Shown here: in pieces, positions 27,551 through 37,363 of the stretch
Layout: the number at the start of each line of letters is the position of its first letter
Position numbering within the stretch: position 1 is the first letter of the stretch
Origin: Clostridiales bacterium
Lineage (GTDB): Bacteria > Bacillota > Clostridia > Oscillospirales > Oscillospiraceae
Reading direction: 5' to 3'
NCBI GenBank assembly: GCA_003150355.1
Contig: QAMJ01000014.1
Coordinates: forward strand, 124,001-188,000
Length of the DNA stretch: 64,000 nt
Notes under the pieces: generated by a model
The model's input: only the letters and a program-made list of their open reading frames with translations
Database searches by the model: none
What the model was told of the DNA's origin: nothing
Program-made: the position numbers and the translations under genes

Positions 27551-28537
27551 ATGGGTATCGATTTTACCGGAGGGAACCTTTTCTTTGTTCTGCTGCTGTT
27601 TGCCGCGGGACTGCTGTGCATCATCAAGGGCGGAGATTTCTTCGTCGATGCTGCGACGTGGATAGCTGAAGCGTCGCGCATCCCGAAGTTCATCATCGGC
27701 GCAACGGTCGTGAGCTTTGCAACGACTATGCCGGAAATGATGGTGTCGGTGTTCGCAGCCTATGAGGGCAATGCGGATATCGCCGTCGGCAACGCTGTCG
27801 GCTCCGTCACAGCCAACACCGGACTTATCATGTGCCTGTCGCTCGTGTGTCTCGAGTGCATGATGCCGCGCCGCCAGTACGCGGTCAAGGCTTGTCTGCT
27901 GCTCGGCTCGGTCGCGGTGCTGTGCGCCTTCACGCGGGACGGCCAGCTCTCAATCATCGAGAGCGTTGTGATCCTGCTGTTTTTCGCAGGCTTCATGGCG
28001 GACAGCCTCATTTCCGCAAAGCGCGAGCACGGCGCGGACAGCAATGAGATAGTGCAGGTCGACACCAGCGGGAAGAACATACTCATAAACATCGGCAAGT
28101 TCCTGCTTGGCGCGGCGGCGATCGTACTCGGTGCGCAGCTTCTTATTGATAACGGCACGGCGCTGGCACAGCTGCTGCATGTCCCCGATTCCATCATCGG
28201 CGCGACGATGATCGCTATCGGCACCTCTCTGCCGGAGCTTGTGACGACCATCACCGCCATCAGGAAAAAGCAGTCCGACCTCTCCGTCGGCAACATCATC
28301 GGCGCAAACCTGATGGACATCACGCTCATCATGCCGCTGTGCGCGCTGCTTCTCGGCAAGCCCCTGACGGTCGAGAATCAGGGAATGCTGCTGGATATCC
28401 CGGCATGCCTTATCGTCTCCGCGGGTGCGCTCGTCCCGGCGCTTATCTGCGGGCGCTTCAAGCGCTGGATAGGCTTCTTCATCGGCGGGCTTTACATAGT
28501 CTACCTCGTAATAATGTTTGCCTGCTTCGGCGTATAA
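27551..28537 (+). CDS. CaCA-family cation antiporter, riboswitch-controlled
   Basis: A 328-aa membrane exchanger with about ten transmembrane segments. The two alpha-repeats are clear: GATVVSFATTMPEM in the first half and GATMIAIGTSLPEL in the second. The family includes Na+/Ca2+ exchangers. I start at ATG 27551, with GGAGGGAG 7 nt upstream; the longer open frame overlaps the riboswitch. Because the gene sits behind a manganese riboswitch, it is plausibly a Mn2+ exporter rather than a calcium pump, which is inference. A bidirectional terminator follows. Confidence 0.9.
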   Translation: MGIDFTGGNLFFVLLLFAAGLLCIIKGGDFFVDAATWIAEASRIPKFIIGATVVSFATTMPEMMVSVFAAYEGNADIAVGNAVGSVTANTGLIMCLSLVCLECMMPRRQYAVKACLLLGSVAVLCAFTRDGQLSIIESVVILLFFAGFMADSLISAKREHGADSNEIVQVDTSGKNILINIGKFLLGAAAIVLGAQLLIDNGTALAQLLHVPDSIIGATMIAIGTSLPELVTTITAIRKKQSDLSVGNIIGANLMDITLIMPLCALLLGKPLTVENQGMLLDIPACLIVSAGALVPALICGRFKRWIGFFIGGLYIVYLVIMFACFGV

Positions 28538-28544
28538 AGATAAT

Positions 28545-28588
28545 AAAAAACTCCTGCCTGCGGATTCACCCGCAAGCAGGAGTTTTTT
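28545..28588. terminator. Bidirectional terminator antiporter / P-type ATPase
   Basis: AAAAAACTCCTGC ... GCAGGAGTTTTTT stem with internal extension, placed between convergent genes. Confidence 0.85.
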
Positions 28589-28603
28589 AGTTGTATTATG
28601 CTT

Positions 28604-30478
28604 TTAGACTCTGAGAGCGCGTATCGCATTGAGCACGGCCAAGACCATAACACCGACGTCGGCGAAGATCGCGGCCCACATGTTCGCGATACCGAGCGCG
28701 CCAAGCAGCAGGCACGCAAACTTGATGACGAGCGCGAACACGATGTTCTCATGCACGATGCGGATGCACTTGCGGGATATCTTTATGCCCTTGGCGATCT
28801 TCATCGGGTCGTCGTCCATGAGGACGATGTCGGCAGCTTCAATGGCGGCGTCGGAGCCCATCGCACCCATCGCGATGCCGATATCCGCGCGGGAGAGCAC
28901 AGGCGCATCGTTGATGCCGTCGCCGACGAAGGCAAGCTTGCCGCGGCCTTCGAGCTTGGAGAGCAGCATTTCGACCTTGTCGACCTTGTCGCCGGGCAGC
29001 AACTCGCTATAGACCTCGTCGACGCCGAGGTTCTTTGCCGTGTACTGCGCGACCTTGTCAGAGTCGCCGGTGAGCATGACTGTCTTGGTGACGCCGGCGC
29101 GCTTGAGCGCGGCGATGGCCTCCTTCGCGTCGGACTTCTCAACATCGGAGATAAGGATGTGACCGGAGTACTTGCCGTCGATGGCGATATGGATAACGGT
29201 GCCGACGCTGCGGCAGGGAATGGCCTCAATGCCCAGCTGTGCCATGAGCTTGTCATTGCCCGCCGCGACGCTCACGCCGTCGACCTTGGCGATGACACCC
29301 TTGCCGGAGACCTCCTGGATATCCGTCACGCGGTCACGGTCTATCTCCTTGCCGTAGGCGCGGCGCAGGCTCTGGCTTATCGGGTGGGAGGAAGCGCACT
29401 CGGCAAGTGCCGCGTACTCTATGAGCTTCTCGTTCTCAATGGCGCTGTGGTGGATACCGCTGACCTCGAACACGCCCTGAGTGAGTGTGCCGGTCTTGTC
29501 GAACACCATCGTCTTTACCTGAGACATAGTCTCAAGATAGTTCGAACCTTTTATAAGAATGCCCTCGTGGCTCGCTCCACCGATGCCGGCAAAGAAGCTG
29601 AGCGGGATGCTGATGACCAGAGCGCAGGGGCAGCTGATGACAAGGAAGGTGAGCGCGCGGTAGATCCATGTGCTCCACTCGCCGCCCATGCCCATGATGA
29701 GGCGAATGACCGGCGGCAGCACCGCGAGTGCCAGAGCGCTGTAGCAGACGACCGGGGTATAGACGCGGGCGAAGCGGGATATAAAGCTCTCCGCGCGGGA
29801 CTTGCGCGCACCGGAGCTTTCGACAAGCTCAAGGATCTTGGAGACGGTGGATTCGCCGAAGGCCTTGCTCGTCCTTATCTTGAGGACGCCCGTCATGTTG
29901 ATGCAGCCGCTTATGATCTCATCGCCGACGGCGACGTCGCGCGGCAGGCTCTCGCCCGTCAGGGCGCTGGTGTTGAGGCTGGAGGTGCCTTCAATGACGG
30001 TACCGTCAATAGGAACCTTCTCCCCGGGTTGGACGACGATGACGCTACCGATCTCGACCTCGTCCGGATCGACGCGCTCAAGCTGACCGTCCTTTTCAAT
30101 ATTCGCGTAGTCGGGGCGGATGTCCATCAGGGCGCTGATGTTGCGGCGGCTCTTGCCGACGGCGTAGCTCTGGAACAGCTCGCCTATCTGGTAGAACAGC
30201 ATGACCGCGACGGCCTCGCTAAGATCGGCGCTGCGCTCATACACGGCCAGCGCGATAGCGCCGACGGTGGCGACGGCCATGAGGAAGTTTTCATCAAAGA
30301 CCTGCTTGTTGAGAATGCCCTTGAAGGCCTTGCGGAGAATGTCATAGCCGATGACTATATATGCCGCGAGATACAGTACCACGCTGAGCCATGCCGGGAG
30401 ACTGACAAGCTTGATGAAGATCAGCAGCACCGCAGCAATGATAATGCGGATCAGATTCTTTTTCTGCTTTCTGTTCAT
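28604..30478 (-). CDS. Heavy-metal P1B-type ATPase (Zn/Cd/Pb-like)
   Basis: Metal exporter of 624 aa in the cytoplasmic membrane. The P1B landmarks are present: the CPC motif in SCPCALVIS, phosphorylation site DKTGTLTQ, actuator loop TGES, and hinge GDGINDAPVLSRADIGIAMG. Length and the CPC motif place it with CadA/ZntA-type pumps. There is no N-terminal HMA domain; that role is filled by the separate small protein encoded just upstream. I start at ATG 30478 after AAAGGAGAGG. A hairpin lies between the two genes at 30509-30540. Regulation is by the divergent ArsR-AraC protein. Zinc or cadmium specificity is inferred. Confidence 0.92.
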   Translation of the reverse strand: MNRKQKKNLIRIIIAAVLLIFIKLVSLPAWLSVVLYLAAYIVIGYDILRKAFKGILNKQVFDENFLMAVATVGAIALAVYERSADLSEAVAVMLFYQIGELFQSYAVGKSRRNISALMDIRPDYANIEKDGQLERVDPDEVEIGSVIVVQPGEKVPIDGTVIEGTSSLNTSALTGESLPRDVAVGDEIISGCINMTGVLKIRTSKAFGESTVSKILELVESSGARKSRAESFISRFARVYTPVVCYSALALAVLPPVIRLIMGMGGEWSTWIYRALTFLVISCPCALVISIPLSFFAGIGGASHEGILIKGSNYLETMSQVKTMVFDKTGTLTQGVFEVSGIHHSAIENEKLIEYAALAECASSHPISQSLRRAYGKEIDRDRVTDIQEVSGKGVIAKVDGVSVAAGNDKLMAQLGIEAIPCRSVGTVIHIAIDGKYSGHILISDVEKSDAKEAIAALKRAGVTKTVMLTGDSDKVAQYTAKNLGVDEVYSELLPGDKVDKVEMLLSKLEGRGKLAFVGDGINDAPVLSRADIGIAMGAMGSDAAIEAADIVLMDDDPMKIAKGIKISRKCIRIVHENIVFALVIKFACLLLGALGIANMWAAIFADVGVMVLAVLNAIRALRV

Positions 30479-30508
30479 GGTGCCTCTCCTTTTGGATGAT
30501 GTCTTGTA

Positions 30509-30540
30509 ATACACCCCGCTCAATGTCGAGCGGGGTGTAT
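30509..30540 (-). other. Stem-loop between HMA gene and ATPase gene
   Basis: AATACACCCCGCTC ... GAGCGGGGTGTATT, a 14-bp stem with a 6-nt loop and no U-tract on the outgoing side. It could trim or stabilise the upstream message rather than terminate. Confidence 0.7.
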
Positions 30541-30553
30541 TGGTTTTAAATGT

Positions 30554-30772
30554 TTACATGAAGATCTCGCAGTCGGGCTCGACCTTGCGGCAGGCCTTGA
30601 GAACGTCCTTCATGACCTTTTCGGGCTCCGTACCCTCTTCAAACTCGACGAACATCTTCAGTGCCATGAAGTTGACGCTTGCGTCCTTGACACCGGCGGT
30701 CTCTTTTGCGGCCTTCTCCATGAGGTTTGCGCAGTTTGCGCAGTCAACATCGATCTTGTAGCTCTTTTTCAT
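30554..30772 (-). CDS. HMA-domain metal-binding protein
   Basis: A 72-aa CopZ-like domain with the metal-binding motif CANC at residues 11-14 and the beta-alpha-beta-beta-alpha-beta pattern, ending at MFVEFEEGTEP. Its proposed job is to hand cytosolic metal to the ATPase, which lacks its own HMA domain. It is the first gene after the divergent promoter, ahead of the ATPase, with AAGGAA 9 nt before ATG 30772. The second Cys is followed by Ala-Asn, as in zinc/copper chaperones; the exact metal is not certain. Confidence 0.9.
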   Translation of the reverse strand: MKKSYKIDVDCANCANLMEKAAKETAGVKDASVNFMALKMFVEFEEGTEPEKVMKDVLKACRKVEPDCEIFM

Positions 30773-30799
30773 TTTTATAAGTTCCTTTCCAAGATTAAT

Positions 30800-30838
30800 G
30801 ATTAAGTGCTTGTTTAATCTTTATGGCTGAAGTATAAT
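30800..30838 (+). promoter_or_regulatory. Divergent promoter with inverted-repeat operator
   Basis: For the regulator gene, TTGTTT (30810-30815) and TATAAT (30833-30838) are 17 nt apart. GATTAA (30800-30805) and TTAATC (30814-30819) form an inverted repeat that overlaps the -35 box, the usual place for an ArsR-type operator. It also lies between the divergent HMA/ATPase genes and the regulator. Confidence 0.7.
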
Positions 30839-30893
30839 ATGTGCACGGGGGAAAGTCAATGCCTCGGAGACAGCCTCTGCCAAAAGGGAAAAT

Positions 30894-31688
30894 ATGTTTT
30901 CCAAAAGGAAAATGGAAAGGAAAACGCGGGCATCGTACCGCGCAGCTTGCACCATGGATGAGAAGCTTCTGCCCCACGATCACGGAAATCCGAGAAAGGC
31001 TGCTTTCCTGAAAAAGCAGCTTGTGCGCGAGCGTGATTTTGACGCTGTGGCCGATGTGTTCCGTCTGCTTGACGACAGCAGCCGCCTGAGAATATTCTGG
31101 CTGCTGTGCCACTGCGAGGAGTGCGTGGCGAATATTTCGGCGCTGGTGGATATGTCGAGCCCCGCGGTGTCGCACCACCTGCGGCAGCTGCGCGAGGCCG
31201 GGCTTATCACCAGCCGACGCGACGGACGCGAGGTCTATTATAAAGCGGCCGATACGATCGAGGCGCAACTGCTGCATAAGGTGACAGAGCGCGTCATGGA
31301 GATATCCTGCCCGCGCGGCGGCGAGGGCGAGGCCGCGGGACAGAGCGTCGAGGGCTTCTCCGTCGAGCAGGTGGAGACAGTGCGGCGCATGCACGATGAA
31401 CTGCTTGCCCACCCGGAGGAGCGCATCACCATTGAGGAGCTTGCGCACAAATACCTTATGAACCCGACGACGCTTAAGGACGTTTTCAAGGCGGTGTACG
31501 GGGAGTCGATAGCCTCGCACATGAAGGAGCACCGCATGGAAAAGGCGGCGGAGTTGCTGCGCGAGACGGAGCTGAGCATTGCCGCCGTGGCCGAAGCCGT
31601 GGGCTATGACAGTGCGGGCAAGTTTTCCTCGGCCTTCCGGGAGCGCTACCACCTGCTGCCCTCGGAGTACAGAAAGGCACAGAAATAG
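30894..31688 (+). CDS. ArsR-AraC hybrid metalloregulator
   Basis: A 264-aa regulator with two different DNA-binding domains. Residues about 45-130 form an ArsR/SmtB winged helix (DFDAVADVFRLLDDSSRLRIFWLL, then VDMSSPAVSHHLRQLREAGLI). Its third helix carries CHCEECVAN, and an HDH cluster precedes it, both plausible metal ligands. Residues about 180-260 are an AraC helix-turn-helix pair (TIEELAHKYLMNPTTLKDVF, IAAVAEAVGYDSAGKFSSAFRE). It is divergent from the metal pump and probably controls it. The start is uncertain: ATG 30894 has AAAAGGG, but ATG 30954 would begin right at the HDH-containing part. The metal is unknown. Confidence 0.88.
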   Translation: MFSKRKMERKTRASYRAACTMDEKLLPHDHGNPRKAAFLKKQLVRERDFDAVADVFRLLDDSSRLRIFWLLCHCEECVANISALVDMSSPAVSHHLRQLREAGLITSRRDGREVYYKAADTIEAQLLHKVTERVMEISCPRGGEGEAAGQSVEGFSVEQVETVRRMHDELLAHPEERITIEELAHKYLMNPTTLKDVFKAVYGESIASHMKEHRMEKAAELLRETELSIAAVAEAVGYDSAGKFSSAFRERYHLLPSEYRKAQK

Positions 31689-31711
31689 AAATATAACAGG
31701 GAGTGGCATAA

Positions 31712-32524
31712 ATGGCTGAGACGATACATCTGGCATCAGCGCGTGAGCTTGATATAGAAAAGACCTTTGAGTGCGGCCAGTGCTTCCGCTGGAACGCGGA
31801 CGAGAACGGAGTATACCGAGGCACAGCGTTCGGATATCCCGCGCGGGTCTGGACGGAAAACGGGGAAGTGTACCTATGCTCGGATGCACCTGAGAAAATG
31901 TGGCGCGAATACTTTGACCTTGACCGGGACTATGCCGGGATAAGCGCAGGCTTTCATGGCGGGGAATATCTCGATGCCTGCATAGCCTACGGGCAGGGGA
32001 TAAGGATACTGCGGCAGGAGCCGTGGGAGGCGCTGTGCTCGTTCATCATTTCCCAGTGCAATAACATCAGCCGCATAAAGGGCATCGTTGAGCGCCTGTG
32101 CGAAAGCTTCGGCGAGCCCGTTGAGTTTGAGGGCGCGGTGTACTATGCATTTCCATCGGCGCAGAGGATAGCCGCGCTCGAACCGGGGGCACTGGATGTG
32201 CTGCGCTGCGGGTACCGCGCGCCGTATATCATGTCCGCGGCGCAGGCCGTCGCGGACGGAAGCCTCGACCTTGAGGCACTGATAAGCTGCGACTGCGTCA
32301 GCGCCCGCGCGCGGCTCATGCGCGAGCAGGGAATAGGGCCGAAGGTCGCAAACTGTGTCGTGCTCTTCGGACTGTACCATCTCGAAGCGTTCCCGATAGA
32401 CGTGTGGATAAGGCGCGCGCTCAAGGAGAACTTCCCCAAGGGCTTTGACCCCACGACGCTCGGCGAATACGCCGGTCTTGCCCAGCAGTACATATTCTAC
32501 TACGCCCGCAGCCACGGCAAATAA
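31712..32524 (+). CDS. 8-oxoguanine DNA glycosylase (OGG1-type)
   Basis: Removes 8-oxoguanine, and possibly other damaged purines, during base-excision repair. The 270-aa chain has an N-terminal beta domain (to about residue 85) and a helix-hairpin-helix (MREQGIGPKVANCVVLFG) followed by the catalytic region with PIDVWIRRAL, where D is the expected catalytic aspartate of the HhH-GPD family. The lysine of OGG-type enzymes lies in the PK-ANCV stretch. GGGAGTGG sits before ATG 31712, 23 nt after the regulator gene. I rely on fold pattern; AlkA-type activity is an alternative. Confidence 0.88.
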   Translation: MAETIHLASARELDIEKTFECGQCFRWNADENGVYRGTAFGYPARVWTENGEVYLCSDAPEKMWREYFDLDRDYAGISAGFHGGEYLDACIAYGQGIRILRQEPWEALCSFIISQCNNISRIKGIVERLCESFGEPVEFEGAVYYAFPSAQRIAALEPGALDVLRCGYRAPYIMSAAQAVADGSLDLEALISCDCVSARARLMREQGIGPKVANCVVLFGLYHLEAFPIDVWIRRALKENFPKGFDPTTLGEYAGLAQQYIFYYARSHGK

Positions 32525-32581
32525 TATGCTTGACTTTACTGCGGAATCTGGTAAAATGGCAAAAAATAAGAAAAGGGGTAA

Positions 32582-34066
<1,485 letters not shown>

Positions 34067-34085
34067 CGACTCAATATAAAGAAAC

Positions 34086-34124
34086 GACCCGCCGCTCAGT
34101 CAATAAACGACTGAGCGGCGGGTC
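34086..34124. terminator. Bidirectional terminator guaB / GT8
   Basis: GACCCGCCGCTCAGT ... ACTGAGCGGCGGGTC stem between convergent genes. Confidence 0.85.
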
Positions 34125-34126
34125 AA

Positions 34127-34942
34127 TTATCCTTTTCGTTCGGTAAGATTCATATAGTGCAGGTACAGCATGCCGAAGGGATTTTTATAATCCTCGTGCC
34201 ACGGCTTGTTTTTTCCGCAGAAGTGCAGGACGGCGGTGTTGTGCATGACCCAGTACAGGTCGTGCTTGCCGGTGCTGCGGATAAGGTACTTGGAGTAATT
34301 GCGCACGTCATAGTTCCAGATAACGTCGTCAACGGGCACGGTCTGATCGCCGTAGAGGATGTTGAACACGTCCTGATCCGGGAGTATCAGCTCCTTTTCG
34401 TGCTCATTGACGCAGCGGAAAACATCCTCCGCAGTGACGAGCCTGCGCGCGGCGTTCAGGTCGATGAGCATGACACCGGAGTTAAAGTATTCATGCTCCG
34501 TATCGAGCCGAACCTGATTGATCTCATTCGCCATTTCGGTAAGCCCCGTGTGCGCCGCGGCGGCAAAGGTCTTTCCACACAGGTTCAGCTCCCACAGCGG
34601 GCGCAGGGGATTGATAATGAGCATATCCGGGTCGAGGTACAGCACCCTTTCCACCTCCTGCGGCAGGATGAGCGGGGATAGGAGGCGGTAGTACATCTCC
34701 TTGGGGTAGCGCTTGCTGGTAGGGGCGTTTTCAAAGAGAGCTGTGTCAACGGTGACGGGACGCAGCTTCGCGCCGAAGAGGGCGCAGAAATCCGCGAGCT
34801 CCTCCAGCTTATCGCCGGGGATGGCGCTGTGGAGCAGATACACCGTCACGTCCGTCTCATTCGGGTTGCTGGCAAAGAAAGAGCAGAGCATGACCTTGCA
34901 GGGCGGCAGATAGTTTTCATCAAGGGTAAGCAGTAAATTCAT
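34127..34942 (-). CDS. Family 8 glycosyltransferase
   Basis: Retaining glycosyltransferase of 271 aa that uses nucleotide sugars with a divalent metal. The DxD motif is YLDPDML at about residue 103, and the fold shows FNSGVMLIDL and DQDVFN. The C-terminal HFCGKNKPW block is a well-known GT8 element. It has no membrane segment, so it acts in the cytosol, for example on a lipid-linked or capsule precursor. It lies 10 nt upstream of the MFS gene on the same strand but transcribed downstream of it. The acceptor is unknown. Confidence 0.93.
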   Translation of the reverse strand: MNLLLTLDENYLPPCKVMLCSFFASNPNETDVTVYLLHSAIPGDKLEELADFCALFGAKLRPVTVDTALFENAPTSKRYPKEMYYRLLSPLILPQEVERVLYLDPDMLIINPLRPLWELNLCGKTFAAAAHTGLTEMANEINQVRLDTEHEYFNSGVMLIDLNAARRLVTAEDVFRCVNEHEKELILPDQDVFNILYGDQTVPVDDVIWNYDVRNYSKYLIRSTGKHDLYWVMHNTAVLHFCGKNKPWHEDYKNPFGMLYLHYMNLTERKG

Positions 34943-34952
34943 TGTGATCTCC

Positions 34953-36197
34953 TCATTCGTCTTTCTTCATCAGCTTTGAAGAGCCTATGTAGAGCGGGAT
35001 CGCCGCAAGCTGCGCGATGACCGAAACTGCGATCATCGCCGGGATGCTGACATCGTACAGCACGCCCATGAGCCAGCTGCCGAGAAACCAGAACGCGCCG
35101 AAGGAGCACTCAAACACTCCGTAGCCGGTTGCGCGGCTGGCTTTCGGCACCATGCTCGTGACCGCGGCCTTGAGTATCGACTCCTGCGCGCCCATGCCCA
35201 CGCCCCAGAGCGCGACGCCGATGAGCAGCATCGGCACGGAATCAAACGCAAACACGAACACCGCAAACGGCGCGGAGATGACCGTCGACAATACGAGCGC
35301 CTTTACGCCGTTCTTGTCGTACATCATCCCGAAGAACAGGGCGGCAACCGCGTCGACGAGCATTGCGCCCGCATAGAGAAGCGGCAGGCTGCCGGTCGAG
35401 ACGAGTGCGCTCGTCTCGCTCAGCCCGGAGGTGAGGTGCGAGTATGTGCGCGACACGTGCATGATAATTATCGAGTAGTCAATGAAGCCGAAAGCAAAGA
35501 GGCTGATACCGGCGATGTAGAGAATGAATTCCTTTTTTATCTTGAACGGGACATACTCTTTCGGTTCCGGTTCAAAATGCTCGGGATTCGGGAACTTGCA
35601 GCGCGTGACGATAAGGAGAATGAGCGTTATCGCGCCGGGGATGGCCAGCACCGCAAAGCAGGTGGAGTAAATTTCAAAGGTTGTGCCCTCGGTCTTGAAG
35701 AGCATCACGAGGTAGAGCAGCACCGGGCCGATGAACGCGCCGATTTGGTCGAGCACCTCCTGAATGCCGAAGCTCTTGCCGACGCCCTCCTGAGATGCGG
35801 CAAAGGACATGATGGTATCTTTCGCGGGCTTCTTTATCGCCTTGCCCATGCGCTGGATGACCAGCAGCACGCAGGCCGCGATCCAGCCGTGCTCGCCGAC
35901 GAGGGCGAGAGCGGGGACGGCGATGATATCCAGCACGTAACCGGCTATGGTCATCGGCCAATACTGCTTGGACTTGTCCGTCAGCTTGCCGAATACATAG
36001 CGCATCGAGTAGCCTACAAGCTCGCCGAGACCGGAGATGAAGCCTATCGTCGCCGCTGAAGCGCCGAGCAGGGACAGGTATGCGCCGCGTATGCTTGACG
36101 CACCCTCATGCGTCATGTCCGAGAACAGGCTGACAATGCCGAAGAGAATTATGAACAGCATCGCCTGAGAGAGCTTTTTCTTTCCTTTGTTTTCCAA
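34953..36197 (-). CDS. MFS transporter
   Basis: A 414-aa carrier with about 12 transmembrane segments and a conserved GKLTDKSKQYWPMTIAG intracellular motif. It begins MENKGKKKLSQ with a hydrophilic start. It is the first gene of a two-gene unit with the GT8 glycosyltransferase 10 nt on. Its 5' leader contains two GC-rich hairpins (CCGC.../GCGG near 36246-36270 and CCGGG/CCCGG near 36223-36240), whose role I cannot name. Substrate unknown. Confidence 0.85.
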   Translation of the reverse strand: MENKGKKKLSQAMLFIILFGIVSLFSDMTHEGASSIRGAYLSLLGASAATIGFISGLGELVGYSMRYVFGKLTDKSKQYWPMTIAGYVLDIIAVPALALVGEHGWIAACVLLVIQRMGKAIKKPAKDTIMSFAASQEGVGKSFGIQEVLDQIGAFIGPVLLYLVMLFKTEGTTFEIYSTCFAVLAIPGAITLILLIVTRCKFPNPEHFEPEPKEYVPFKIKKEFILYIAGISLFAFGFIDYSIIIMHVSRTYSHLTSGLSETSALVSTGSLPLLYAGAMLVDAVAALFFGMMYDKNGVKALVLSTVISAPFAVFVFAFDSVPMLLIGVALWGVGMGAQESILKAAVTSMVPKASRATGYGVFECSFGAFWFLGSWLMGVLYDVSIPAMIAVSVIAQLAAIPLYIGSSKLMKKDE

Positions 36198-36386
36198 GAG
36201 AATCGCCGTCTTTCACAATTGCCGGGACTTAAAACCCGGATTTGCCCGCCGCTTATAAAGCGGCGCTGACTGATTGCAAAACTTATTATAATACCGCATT
36301 TGCCGCCAATGTCAAGAAAATCCCATTTACAACGGGGAAAATATGGGATATGATAAATGAAAACTAATGCACACATGGAGCTGGAC

Positions 36387-37124
36387 ATGAAGGATTTTTT
36401 TGCTATATACGATACGCTGCTTGCCGGGACAGACACGGAAGAGACCGTTGCCGCCGCGATATCCGGCGGCGGCTGGAGCGCCGCGGAGACGGAGACGGCC
36501 TTCGGCATCGCGATGACTGTGGAGGAAGACACCGCGCCGCGAATGTTCCGAGGAGACATGACCGGTATGCCGCTCAGGGAGCTTGCACAGGCTTCAAAGA
36601 GCTGGAACCTGCGCGAGGCGTCATTCGGCATGGCGGCAGTGAATGCGTATTATAACACCCCGGAGCGGCTGGAGCGCCTCGGCGCTTATGAGCCGGTAGA
36701 AAACTACTGCACGGCGGGGCTCGACCTGCGCGGGCAGACGATAGGCGTGGTGGGGCACCTCAAGCTGACGCCCGGGATACGCAGCAGCGCCGCACAGATA
36801 TGGACGCTTGAGCGCGACCCGAAGCCCGGCGACTATCCGGATTCCGCCTGCGATGAGCTGCTGCCGCGCTGCGGCACGGTCATAATCACGGCGAGCACGC
36901 TTGTGAACAAGACGCTCCCGCATCTTTTAGAGCTTTGCCGGGATGCCTATACGATACTTGTGGGGCCGAGCTGCCCCATGTGCCCGGAGCTTTTGGAGCA
37001 CGGCATTGATCGCCTTGCAGGGCTTGTCATCACCGACAGAGCGGGCATGACGGCGCAGATAAATTCAGCCCGGCGCGCAACGCCCTATCCGATGGGGAAG
37101 CCGTTTCTATTGAAAAAAGACTGA
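36387..37124 (+). CDS. DUF364/DUF4213-family protein
   Basis: Soluble protein of 245 aa in the DUF364 family, a two-part fold related to proteins of heavy-metal chelation operons. The N-terminal part carries VENYCTAGLDLRGQTIGVVGHL and the C-terminal Rossmann-like part has TASTLVNKTLPHLLEL and VGPSCPMCPELLEHG. I prefer ATG 36387 because GGAG lies 6 nt upstream; an upstream ATG at 36357 lacks one. In many genomes DUF364 genes are next to Fe/Co/molybdenum-related transport genes, but here the neighbours are an MFS carrier and dnaJ. Confidence 0.85.
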   Translation: MKDFFAIYDTLLAGTDTEETVAAAISGGGWSAAETETAFGIAMTVEEDTAPRMFRGDMTGMPLRELAQASKSWNLREASFGMAAVNAYYNTPERLERLGAYEPVENYCTAGLDLRGQTIGVVGHLKLTPGIRSSAAQIWTLERDPKPGDYPDSACDELLPRCGTVIITASTLVNKTLPHLLELCRDAYTILVGPSCPMCPELLEHGIDRLAGLVITDRAGMTAQINSARRATPYPMGKPFLLKKD

Positions 37125-37171
37125 TAAGCAATGACTGCCGCATTTCGCGGCAGTTCTTGATTGGTTGTAAA

Positions 37172-37217
37172 CTAAAAGTTGGGGTACCCGGGTAAACCTG
37201 GGCACTCCAACTTTTAG
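37172..37217. repeat. Palindromic intergenic element
   Basis: CTAAAAGTTGG (37172-37182) and CCAACTTTTAG (37207-37217) form a perfect 11-bp stem, with partly paired GGGT/ACTC and CCC/GGG inside. No U-tract follows on either side, so it does not look like a plain terminator. Confidence 0.6.
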
Positions 37218-37306
37218 CATGTGGGGAAAAATAAGAGTAGAGCATAACAGAAAAATCGGTTCTGTGTCAATGGTTGGGGCAGGGCATAACGAAAAAATGA
37301 CGGCAA

Positions 37307-37338
37307 AAGGCGCTGCGCGATACGCCGCGCAGCGCCTT
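37307..37338 (-). terminator. hrcA-dnaJ operon terminator
   Basis: AAGGCGCTGCGCG ... CGCGCAGCGCCTT stem after the dnaJ stop on the minus strand, followed by T-rich sequence. Confidence 0.8.
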
Positions 37339-37363
37339 GAAATGTACTGTAATGTCTTATGTT

